Positions 8,021 to 13,835 of a DNA stretch of 34,079 nt are shown here, piece after piece. Numbering within the stretch: position 1 is the stretch's first letter; each line of letters opens with the position of its first letter. The DNA comes from SXXH01 sp041165735 (GTDB lineage: Bacteria > Planctomycetota > UBA1135 > GCA-002686595): positions 1 through 34,079 of the forward strand of contig JBKDQQ010000146.1 of NCBI GenBank assembly GCA_046341775.1, written 5' to 3'. The notes beneath the pieces are model-generated. The model was not told the DNA's origin. It ran no database searches and saw only the letters and a list, made by a program, of their open reading frames with translations. Made by a program: the position numbers and the translations under genes.

Positions 8021-8941
8021 TCAGGCGCGGAACCCGCGCAGCTCCTCCATCGGGCGGCGCAGCCAGTTGTCCGCGGGATAGTCGGTCCATCCCTCGATGG
8101 CATGCAGCGCGTAGGCGTGGCGCGGCGCGTCGCTGTCGTTGGCCCCCGAACGGTGCGGCAGCGCGCCATCGAGGAGGATCAGCGTGCCGCGCGGCGCCTC
8201 GAGCGGCACGAAGCCCTCGCTCGGATAGGGGTTGGAATCGAGGCGCTCCATCCTCGCGCCCGAACCATCGTCGCGCAGGCGCCAACGCTCCTTCACGGGG
8301 ATGCGGTGTCCGCCCGGCAGCGCCCACATGCAGCCGTTCGCGACCGTCGCGTCGTCGATGGCGAACCAGAATCCGACGACGCTGCGCGGTTCGGTCCAAA
8401 GGTACGTGTGGTCGGCATGGCACTGCACTTCCCCGCCGATGCGCGCCTGCTTGAAGATGTACATCGACTGCAGGAGGCGCGGGTCGCGCATGCCGATCGC
8501 ATCGGCCACCCCGGCCAGGGCCTCGGTGCGGCTGAAGGCCTCGAAGACGGGATCGAGGTCGTGCAGCGCGTGGCCGAGCTTGGCGAGGCCTTGGTGCGGC
8601 GCCTCGCGCAGCGTCCCGTCCGGGCGGAAGGCGTCCTTCTCGTGGAAGGCGCGCATCGCCGCGCCGCTGTCGAGGAACCAACGCTCGTCCGCGTGTCGCG
8701 GCGCTCCGTCGGCGGTGAACGCCACCGGCCGCGGGCATTCCGCGGCCAGTCGTTCGGCCAGCAGCGACGCGTGCGCGCGCAACCGCGAGCACGCGTCGAC
8801 GTCGACGAAGCCGGGCAGCAGGAGGAACCCGTCGCGCCGGAACGCCTCGATCGCCGCCGGCGAAGGCGCGCGGCTCGCGGCGTCGCGCGAGCCCTCGATC
8901 CGCGCGACGCCGCGCGGATCCCCGGACGCCTCGTCGCTCAG
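8021..8941 (-). CDS. Phytanoyl-CoA dioxygenase family protein, PHYHD1-like, probable CTG start
   Basis: This is an Fe(II)/2-oxoglutarate dioxygenase of 306 residues if it starts at 8941. The double-stranded beta-helix has the facial triad H175-A-D177 (CHADHTYLW) and H263 (LPHRSGAN), with R274 to bind 2-oxoglutarate. Several stretches resemble human PHYHD1 as I remember it: LAKLGHALHDLDPVF, LLQSMYIFKQ, GGEV, DDATVANGCMWALPGGH and NWLRRPMEEL. The substrate is unknown. No ATG, GTG or TTG lies in frame between residue 84 and well inside the upstream gene. The best start is a CTG whose last two bases belong to the TGA of the TM2 gene (a CTGA overlap), with AAGAAGG 7 nt upstream. This implies translational coupling. 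A sequencing error near the start is the alternative. Confidence 0.82.
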   Translation of the reverse strand: MSDEASGDPRGVARIEGSRDAASRAPSPAAIEAFRRDGFLLLPGFVDVDACSRLRAHASLLAERLAAECPRPVAFTADGAPRHADERWFLDSGAAMRAFHEKDAFRPDGTLREAPHQGLAKLGHALHDLDPVFEAFSRTEALAGVADAIGMRDPRLLQSMYIFKQARIGGEVQCHADHTYLWTEPRSVVGFWFAIDDATVANGCMWALPGGHRIPVKERWRLRDDGSGARMERLDSNPYPSEGFVPLEAPRGTLILLDGALPHRSGANDSDAPRHAYALHAIEGWTDYPADNWLRRPMEELRGFRA

Positions 8942-9198
8942 AACCAGCCCTTCTTGCCGACCTGGTAGACGCGGACGAACTCCTCGTCCGACTTGGTGAG
9001 GTAGATGATGCCCTCGATGAAGCCGATCAAGCTGCCGGCACCGCAGGTGACGAGGCTGATCACGATGCGCAGGATGCCGCCCGTGACATCGCCGAGGATG
9101 AAGCGGTGGATGCCGAGTCCGCTCAGCAGCAGGCCCATGATGCCGCACAGCACGCGCTTGGATTCCATCGGCGGCGGCGGGGGAGGTGTCGTGTCCAT
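8938..9198 (-). CDS. TM2-domain membrane protein
   Basis: This is an 86-residue protein. After an N-terminal run of six prolines (TTPPPPPPMES), residues 12-68 form a TM2 domain: two transmembrane helices around a short loop (LCGIMGLLLSGLGIHRFILG, then ITGG-type turn and IVISLVTCGAGSLIGFIEGI). The GIHRFILGD motif is the family hallmark (GxHRFYLG). TM2 proteins occur widely and their bacterial roles are largely unknown. The start at 9198 has a GAGGAAA Shine-Dalgarno about 8 nt upstream. The stop overlaps the apparent CTG start of the dioxygenase gene, so the two form an operon. Six consecutive prolines would normally make translation dependent on EF-P. Confidence 0.8.
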   Translation of the reverse strand: MDTTPPPPPPMESKRVLCGIMGLLLSGLGIHRFILGDVTGGILRIVISLVTCGAGSLIGFIEGIIYLTKSDEEFVRVYQVGKKGWF

Positions 9199-9206
9199 GT
9201 GGTGCT

Positions 9207-9239
9207 TTCCTCGAGGAATGTCCCGCGCGTCCGCGCGGG
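9207..9239. repeat. Two adjacent perfect palindromes before the TM2 gene
   Basis: TTCCTCGAGGAA (9207-9218) is a perfect 12-bp palindrome that includes the Shine-Dalgarno of the TM2 gene. Three bases further on, CCCGCGCG-TC-CGCGCGGG (9222-9239) is a perfect 8-bp inverted repeat. They could be a regulator site or a structure affecting ribosome access. GC-rich DNA makes the second less surprising. Confidence 0.4.
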
Positions 9240-9316
9240 TGTCGCGGCCATGCCGAAGAACCCGGACCGCCGCCTCCTCATTCGACCAAGCGGCTGGGCC
9301 CGCGCCAAGTGGCCGC

Positions 9317-9322
9317 TAGACT
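9317..9322 (+). promoter_or_regulatory. Putative -10 element TAGACT, leaderless-type spacing
   Basis: CTAGACT ends 8 nt before the ATG at 9331. This is the same arrangement as before the gene at 2384. No -35 consensus is evident. Confidence 0.45.
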
Positions 9323-9330
9323 CTCGTCCC

Positions 9331-9795
9331 ATGCCGCACGACAAGGCCCCGGCCGGGACGCCGCTCGTCCACGCGCGACTGGTCCATCAAGCGCTCGCCT
9401 CGAGCCTGCTGGTGCTGCCGGCCTTGTCGACCGCGGCGCCGCTCGTGGGCGTGCTCGACGCGGCCAAGGTGCAGGTGGCGAGCTGGTCCGCGCTCGTGCT
9501 GCTGGTGGTCGCCACCGTCGCCGCCAAGGAACTGCGCGCCAAGGGCGAGCGCATGGCGAAGGAGGACAAGCGCGGCACGCGCGCCGCCCTCGAAGCCGAC
9601 CTCGTGCCCGACGCGATCCGCACGCATGCGCGCAAGGCGGCGTTGTGGTCATGGGTGGCGGGACTGCACGCCGGCGCGGCGTTGTGGATGGGGGCGCCGT
9701 TGCACCTGTGGATCGTCGTCGCCTGGTGCATGCTGCAGGCGTGGCAGGCGGCGCCGCGCCGCGAGCGACTCGAGGAGCTGCTGCGCGAGGCGTGA
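9331..9795 (+). CDS. Small multi-pass membrane protein, unknown function
   Basis: I do not recognise this 154-residue protein. It has about four hydrophobic segments: roughly residues 18-40 (VHQALASSLLVLPALSTAAP), 49-68 (SWSALVLLVVATVAAKEL), 103-121 (LWSWVAGLHAGAALWMG) and 124-142 (LHLWIVVAWCMLQAW). A charged loop (RAKGERMAKEDKRGTRAALE) separates the two hairpins and the tail is basic. The ATG at 9331 is supported by TAGACT 8 nt upstream and by the start of the hydrophobic part. It converges on the carbonic anhydrase gene, and the 75-bp gap between them shows no terminator. Confidence 0.62.
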   Translation: MPHDKAPAGTPLVHARLVHQALASSLLVLPALSTAAPLVGVLDAAKVQVASWSALVLLVVATVAAKELRAKGERMAKEDKRGTRAALEADLVPDAIRTHARKAALWSWVAGLHAGAALWMGAPLHLWIVVAWCMLQAWQAAPRRERLEELLREA

Positions 9796-9870
9796 TCGCC
9801 GACGAAGTCGCCCGGGCGCCTCCCCCGGCCGCTTCGCCCTTCCGTCGAACCTGGTCTTCGTCTTCCGGCC

Positions 9871-10407
9871 CTAGTCGTCGAGCCGCACTTGCTGGAGCTT
9901 GCCGCTCTCGACGTCGTAGACGTAGCCGAGGATCTCGTCCTTGCAGAGGAGGAACGGCGAGAGGTGCAGCCGGCGGATCGACTGGCGCACGCTGGCGTGC
10001 GGATCGCGGAACGCCTCGAAGGCGAACTTCGGCGCGAGTCCAGTGGCCGACTCGAGGTCCTGGCGCAGCTGGTCCTCGCTGATCTTCGTCAGGCCGCAAT
10101 CCGTGTGGTGCAGCAGCACGATGCTGCGCGTGCCCATGGCGCGTTGCGACAGCACCAGCGAGCGGATGACGTCGTCGGTGACCACTCCGCCCGCGTTGCG
10201 GATGATGTGCGCGTCGCCCGAGTCCAGGCCCAGGAGCTGGTAGACGGGCATGCGCGAGTCCATGCAGGCGACCACGGCCATGTGGCGCGCCGGCCGCAGG
10301 GGACGCATGCCTTGGAACTGGTCGCGGATCCAGCGCTCGTTGTGGCGGGCGATGTCGGCGCTCGTGAGGGGGGAGCGGTCGCCCGGCGGGGGGGTGAGGG
10401 GCGTCAT
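9871..10407 (-). CDS. Beta-class carbonic anhydrase
   Basis: This 178-residue enzyme would interconvert CO2 and bicarbonate. The zinc site is complete: C48 and D50-x-R52 in CMDSR, and H101-x2-C104 in HHTDCG. The sequence around IIRNAGGVVTDDVIRSLVLSQ and GTRSIVLLHHTDCGL resembles, from memory, the short mycobacterial Rv1284 type rather than the E. coli Can type. The C-terminus (GYVYDVESGKLQQV) also fits. I chose ATG 10407 because TAGCAT lies 10 nt upstream; an in-frame ATG at 10446 would add 13 residues and span that element. The gene lies just past a palindrome-hairpin element. Confidence 0.93.
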   Translation of the reverse strand: MTPLTPPPGDRSPLTSADIARHNERWIRDQFQGMRPLRPARHMAVVACMDSRMPVYQLLGLDSGDAHIIRNAGGVVTDDVIRSLVLSQRAMGTRSIVLLHHTDCGLTKISEDQLRQDLESATGLAPKFAFEAFRDPHASVRQSIRRLHLSPFLLCKDEILGYVYDVESGKLQQVRLDD

Positions 10408-10417
10408 GCGGGGCGCG

Positions 10418-10423
10418 ATGCTA
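10418..10423 (-). promoter_or_regulatory. Putative -10 element TAGCAT for the carbonic anhydrase gene
   Basis: On the minus strand, GCTAGCAT ends 10 nt before the ATG at 10407, which is compatible with a leaderless or nearly leaderless transcript. It lies 8 nt past the hairpin of the composite element at 10432-10500. Confidence 0.4.
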
Positions 10424-10431
10424 GCGTCCCG

Positions 10432-10500
10432 CGCCCCGCGATGCACCTGCGGGCCTCCATTCGCCCGCGCGGGGCGGATGCTGTCAAGTAAACTTGTCAG
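10432..10500 (-). repeat. Composite intergenic element, copy 1: 20-bp palindrome plus GC hairpin
   Basis: The 20-mer at 10481-10500 reads CTGTCAAGTAAACTTGTCAG on the plus strand. This is 19 of 20 to the consensus CTGTCAAGTRAACTTGACAG, which is itself a near-perfect palindrome. In the direction of the upstream GGDEF-like gene it lies 27 nt past the stop codon. Four bases later a GC-rich hairpin follows, with arms 10468-10476 and 10432-10440 (CGCCCCGCG/CGCGGGGCG) and an inner 6-bp stem (10449-10454 with 10463-10468). There is no T-tract, so it is not a typical intrinsic terminator. Confidence 0.6.
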
Positions 10501-10527
10501 ACGCGTCCGGTGGAGCGCATCCGCGCC

Positions 10528-11448
10528 TCAGGCGGCCTTCGGCGCGCTCAATTGGCGCAGGGCGACCCCGCCTTGCTCGCGCTTCTCCGCCATGCGCAGG
10601 CTGGAGAGCGCCGAGCGCAGCAGGGCCTCGAACGGGATCTGCAGCGCCTCGGCCGCCGGCGCATGCGCCACGCCCAGCGCCACGTCGACCACGCGGTCGT
10701 CCCCGCCGTCGGGCGAGAAGGCCAGCGCGGCCGCTTGTTGCGCGGAGGCGCGCGCCCGCGCCTCGTCCAGGCCGGCTGCGACCCACAGGAACTGGCCGCC
10801 GAAGCGCCGGCAGACATGCACATGCTCCCCGGCGGCCTCCTGCACGGCGCGTGCCGCGCGGCGCAGCAGCTCGTCGGTGCGCGCCTCGCCGATGGTCTCG
10901 TTGAGCGTGCGCAGTCCGCGCAGCGCGCAGGCGTAGACGGTGATCGAGCGCGCGGCTTGCGTCTCTCGACGCACCAGCAGCGCCGCGCGCTGCTTCCAGG
11001 ACTCGAAGCTGGCGAGCCCGGTCAGCGCGTCCTTGCTGTGGGCGGCGACCAGCTCCTCGAAGGCGCGCTTGCCGCGGATGGCGGCGCGCGTGTGGGCCTG
11101 CAGCGCGAGGTGGTCGGGCGGCTGTTCCAGCACCGCGAGGACGCCTTGGTCCAACGCCGCGGCGCGCAGCTCGACCGACATGCGGCGCGCGAGCAGGATC
11201 ACGGGCACGTGCAAGGTGGACGGATCGGCGCGCAGGCCGCGCACGAGGTCGAAGGTGCCCGCGCCGTCGACATCGGCGTCGGAGAGCACCACGTCGGGCA
11301 CCACCTGGCGCGCGAGGCCCAGTCCGGCCTCGAGGTTGGTGGCGTGCAGGCGACGGTCGACCACGCCGTCGAGCATGTCCTCCAACTGGCGGTGGAGGGC
11401 GGCTTCGCCGGCGACGATCAGGGCGATGGAGCGTTCGTGGCTGGGCAT
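10528..11448 (-). CDS. Degenerate receiver-GGDEF protein, probably not a cyclase
   Basis: This is a 306-residue protein. Residues 8-120 have a receiver-like fold (IALIVAGEAALHRQL, then PDVVLSDADVDGAGTF with the candidate phospho-Asp near residue 57). The paired N-terminal acidic residues are missing (VAGEA), the Thr/Ser position is Ala (LLARR) and the Lys of the usual KP motif is absent (LEQPPD). Residues 140-300 form a GGDEF-like domain with the DALTGLASF entry motif. The catalytic loop reads RRFGGQFLWV instead of GGDEF, so diguanylate cyclase activity is unlikely. A scaffold or c-di-GMP/GTP-sensing role is possible. The start is ATG 11448. A 27-nt perfect inverted repeat lies about 77 nt upstream. 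Confidence 0.78.
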   Translation of the reverse strand: MPSHERSIALIVAGEAALHRQLEDMLDGVVDRRLHATNLEAGLGLARQVVPDVVLSDADVDGAGTFDLVRGLRADPSTLHVPVILLARRMSVELRAAALDQGVLAVLEQPPDHLALQAHTRAAIRGKRAFEELVAAHSKDALTGLASFESWKQRAALLVRRETQAARSITVYACALRGLRTLNETIGEARTDELLRRAARAVQEAAGEHVHVCRRFGGQFLWVAAGLDEARARASAQQAAALAFSPDGGDDRVVDVALGVAHAPAAEALQIPFEALLRSALSSLRMAEKREQGGVALRQLSAPKAA

Positions 11449-11524
11449 GGCGCGCGCTGGATTTGGCGATGGAATTCCAAGCGGAACATCGACGCGCGCG
11501 CCTCCGGGCCTTGAGCGGAAAGCA

Positions 11525-11551
11525 GGCGGCCTCGTCCAGGACGAGGCCGCC
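11525..11551. repeat. 27-nt perfect inverted repeat
   Basis: Arms 11525-11537 (GGCGGCCTCGTCC) and 11539-11551 (GGACGAGGCCGCC) are exact complements around a single central A. It lies between two divergent genes, so it cannot be a terminator for either. Transcribed towards the GGDEF-like gene it would form a very stable leader hairpin followed by TGCTTT. It may be an operator, a leader structure or the terminator of an unseen small RNA. Confidence 0.55.
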
Positions 11552-11610
11552 CGACCGGTAGAGACAGAAGCAGATGCCGAAACCGCGCCGGATCGCCTCG
11601 CCCCGGGGGA

Positions 11611-11626
11611 CGGAGCTCGAGCTCCG
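11611..11626. repeat. 16-bp perfect palindrome upstream of the persulfide dioxygenase gene
   Basis: CGGAGCTCGAGCTCCG is exactly self-complementary. It lies 80 bp upstream of the candidate -10 at 11707 and within the same divergent region as the 27-nt inverted repeat. A dimeric regulator site is the simplest reading. Confidence 0.4.
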
Positions 11627-11706
11627 GCGCGCATCGCGACATGGTCTTCGGTCGCGCGCGGCACGGCCCGAGAGCGGCCTTTTCCCGGTCCGTCCGCGAA
11701 AATGTC

Positions 11707-11712
11707 TAGGCT
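11707..11712 (+). promoter_or_regulatory. Putative -10 element TAGGCT for the persulfide dioxygenase gene
   Basis: CTAGGCT lies directly before an in-frame GTG (11713). If this is the -10, transcription would begin downstream of that GTG. This favours the ATG at 11746 as the start, with a leader of about 27 nt. Confidence 0.4.
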
Positions 11713-11745
11713 GTGCCCGAAGTCCTCCGACCCGCCCCGCGCCCG

Positions 11746-13155
11746 ATGATCCTCGAACAGCACTACCTCGCCTGCCTCTCGCAAGCCTCCTACCTGCTCG
11801 GCGACGAGTCGACCAAGTCGGCGGTCGTGGTCGATCCGCGCCGCGACGTGGACGACTACATCCGCCGCGCGGCCGAGCTGGGCTTGGCGATCCGTCATGT
11901 CTACTTGACGCATCTGCACGCCGACTTCGTCGCCGGCCACCTCGAGCTCGCGGCGCGCACCGGGGCCGACATCCGCCTCGGCCGACTCGCGCGCGCCGAG
12001 TTCGGGCACGTGCCCTTGGCGGACGGGGACGAGCTCGTGCTGGGCGATCTCAAGATCGTGGCGTGGGAGACGCCCGGCCACACGCCGGAGGGCGTGTCGC
12101 TGCTCGTCTTCGACCTCGCCAGCCGCTCCGGCGTCCCGCGCGCGGTGCTGACCGGCGACACCCTGTTCGTGGGCGACGTGGGGCGGCCCGACCTCGCGGC
12201 GTCGGAGGGCTGCGACGCGGCCGAGCTCGCCTCGCTGCTGCACGACTCCGTCCGTCGCCTGGCCGCGCTCCCGCCCGAGGTCGAGCTGCATCCCGGCCAC
12301 GGAGCGGGTTCGGCCTGCGGCAAGAGCCTGGGGAAGGAGACGAGCTCGACCATCGGCGCGCAACTCGCCGCCAACCCGATGCTGGCGCCCATGTCGCGCG
12401 AGCAGTTCGTGCGCCAGGCGCTGGATGGCCTGCCGCGCGCGCCGGCGTACTTCGCGCACGACGCCCGCTTGAACCGCGTGCGCAGGCCGCTGTGCGAAGA
12501 GCTGCTGGCGCGCGCGATGCGCGAGGTGGACCTCGACGAGGCATCGGCCCTCGTGCGCGAGGGCGGCTTGCTGCTCGACACGCGCTCGTCCGACGCATGG
12601 GCGCGGAGCCACGTCGCCGGCAGCGTGCAGGTCGGGCTCGACGGTCGTTACGCCTCCTGGTGCGGCGCGTTGCTGGACCCCCGCGCGCGCGTCCTGCTCG
12701 TGTGCGAGCCGGGGCGCGAGCGCGAGGCGGCCGTGCGCTTGCTGCGTGTCGGCTTCGAGAACGTCGAGGGCGTGCTGCGAGCTGATGCGGAGTCCTGGGC
12801 CGCGCGTGGAGTCGCGCGCGCGACCATGCGCGTCGATCCCGCCGAGGCGCGCGCCTTGACGGAGGGTCCCGGCGCGGGCGTGCTCGACGTGCGCGCCGAC
12901 GGCGAGCGCGAGGCGGTGCGCATCGAGGGTTCGACGCACATCCCGCTGCCGGAGCTCGTGCAGCGCCTCGGCGAGCTCGATCCCCGCCGCCGCTGGATCG
13001 TCCACTGCGCCGGCGGTTGGCGCTCGACCATCGCCTGCAGCCTGCTCGAGCGGCGCGGCTTCGGCGCGCTCGTCGACATGCGCGGCGGAATGGGCGCGTG
13101 GGCGGCTGCCGGCCTTCCCTGCGCTCGGGGCGCTGGTTGCGGCGGCGTGGGATGA
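11746..13155 (+). CDS. Persulfide dioxygenase-like metallo-beta-lactamase fused to two rhodanese domains
   Basis: This 469-residue protein is expected to oxidise glutathione or low-molecular-weight persulfide to sulfite (ETHE1-like part) and to transfer sulfane sulfur (rhodanese part). Residues 1-245 are the MBL-fold domain: H56-x-H58-x-D60 in THLHADFVAGH, ETPGHTPEG, TGDTLFVGDVGRPD and LHPGHGAGSACGKSLG. Residues 265-355 form rhodanese 1 (LLLDTRSSDAWARSHVAGS), whose loop reads VCEPGRE. Residues 362-462 form rhodanese 2 with the active cysteine in HCAGGWRS. The domain order resembles CstB and PRF-type proteins of sulfide detoxification. No sulfide:quinone reductase or CstR-like gene is adjacent. 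It converges on the response regulator gene. GTG 11713 is an alternative start. Confidence 0.9.
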   Translation: MILEQHYLACLSQASYLLGDESTKSAVVVDPRRDVDDYIRRAAELGLAIRHVYLTHLHADFVAGHLELAARTGADIRLGRLARAEFGHVPLADGDELVLGDLKIVAWETPGHTPEGVSLLVFDLASRSGVPRAVLTGDTLFVGDVGRPDLAASEGCDAAELASLLHDSVRRLAALPPEVELHPGHGAGSACGKSLGKETSSTIGAQLAANPMLAPMSREQFVRQALDGLPRAPAYFAHDARLNRVRRPLCEELLARAMREVDLDEASALVREGGLLLDTRSSDAWARSHVAGSVQVGLDGRYASWCGALLDPRARVLLVCEPGREREAAVRLLRVGFENVEGVLRADAESWAARGVARATMRVDPAEARALTEGPGAGVLDVRADGEREAVRIEGSTHIPLPELVQRLGELDPRRRWIVHCAGGWRSTIACSLLERRGFGALVDMRGGMGAWAAAGLPCARGAGCGGVG

Positions 13156-13174
13156 GCGTCGCGCGCGCCGCGCC

Positions 13175-13822
13175 TCAGTCGAGCGAGGCGAAGCCGTGCT
13201 TGATGGCGTACTTGGTCAGCTCCGGGATCGAGCGCAGGTTGAGCTTGTCCATCAACTGGCCGCGGAAGGCGTGCACGGTCTTGTTGCTGATGCCGAGGCG
13301 CGCCGCGCACTCCTTGGCCGAGAGGCCTTCGGCCAGCAGCTTGAGGATCTCGCGTTCGCGCGGCGTGAGGTGCGGCCCCGCCGGCGCCGCCGGTTCCGGT
13401 TGCTTGCGCACGATGGGCGTCAGCACCACGTCGGCGATGCTTGGGCTGATGTAGGTGCGTCCGGAGGCGATGGCGTCCATCGCCGCCGCCAACTCGCGCA
13501 TGGCGCTGGCCTTGGTCACGTAGCCGGAGGCGCCGGTGCGGAAGGCCTCCAGCACGAACTCGCTGTCCGAGTGCATCGACAGGAACAGCACCTTGACCTT
13601 GTTGGGGGCCATGGCGAGCAACTTGCGCGCGGCCTCGATGCCGTTCATCTCGGGCATCGCGATGTCCATCACCAGCAGGTCGGGCTTCAGTTCGCAGGCC
13701 AGCTCGACCGCGCGCGCGCCGTTGTCGGCCTCGCCGATGACCACGTGCTGGCCCGTCGACTCGATGGCCACGCGCAATCCCTCGCGCACGATGCTGTGGT
13801 CGTCTGCAAGCAGGACTTTCAT
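13175..13822 (-). CDS. NarL/FixJ-family response regulator
   Basis: This is a 215-residue two-component regulator. The receiver domain has D7, D8, phospho-acceptor D53 (VMDIAMP), S82 and K104, all intact. The C-terminal LuxR-type helix-turn-helix runs from about residue 148 to 210 (LTPREREILKLLAEGLSAKECAARLGISNKTVHAF, shown here only by its ends and spacing). The preceding gene encodes a HisKA_3-type kinase, the normal partner class, with 13 bp between them, so the two are cotranscribed. Targets are unknown; the inverted repeat before the kinase gene is a candidate autoregulatory site. The ATG at 13822 starts at the first beta strand of the receiver. Confidence 0.93.
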   Translation of the reverse strand: MKVLLADDHSIVREGLRVAIESTGQHVVIGEADNGARAVELACELKPDLLVMDIAMPEMNGIEAARKLLAMAPNKVKVLFLSMHSDSEFVLEAFRTGASGYVTKASAMRELAAAMDAIASGRTYISPSIADVVLTPIVRKQPEPAAPAGPHLTPREREILKLLAEGLSAKECAARLGISNKTVHAFRGQLMDKLNLRSIPELTKYAIKHGFASLD

Positions 13823-13835
13823 GTAGGTCTCGGCG

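Noticed and set aside
3675..8792. Very long open frames antisense to the chemoreceptor, MORN-CAP and dioxygenase genes
   Set aside because: They are arginine-, alanine- and histidine-rich, with no domains, and mirror the codon bias of real genes on the other strand. This is expected in GC-rich DNA.
11713..11745. GTG at 11713 as the start of the persulfide dioxygenase
   Set aside because: It directly abuts the TAGGCT element, so it would lie upstream of transcription. The conserved N-terminus starts at the ATG 11746.
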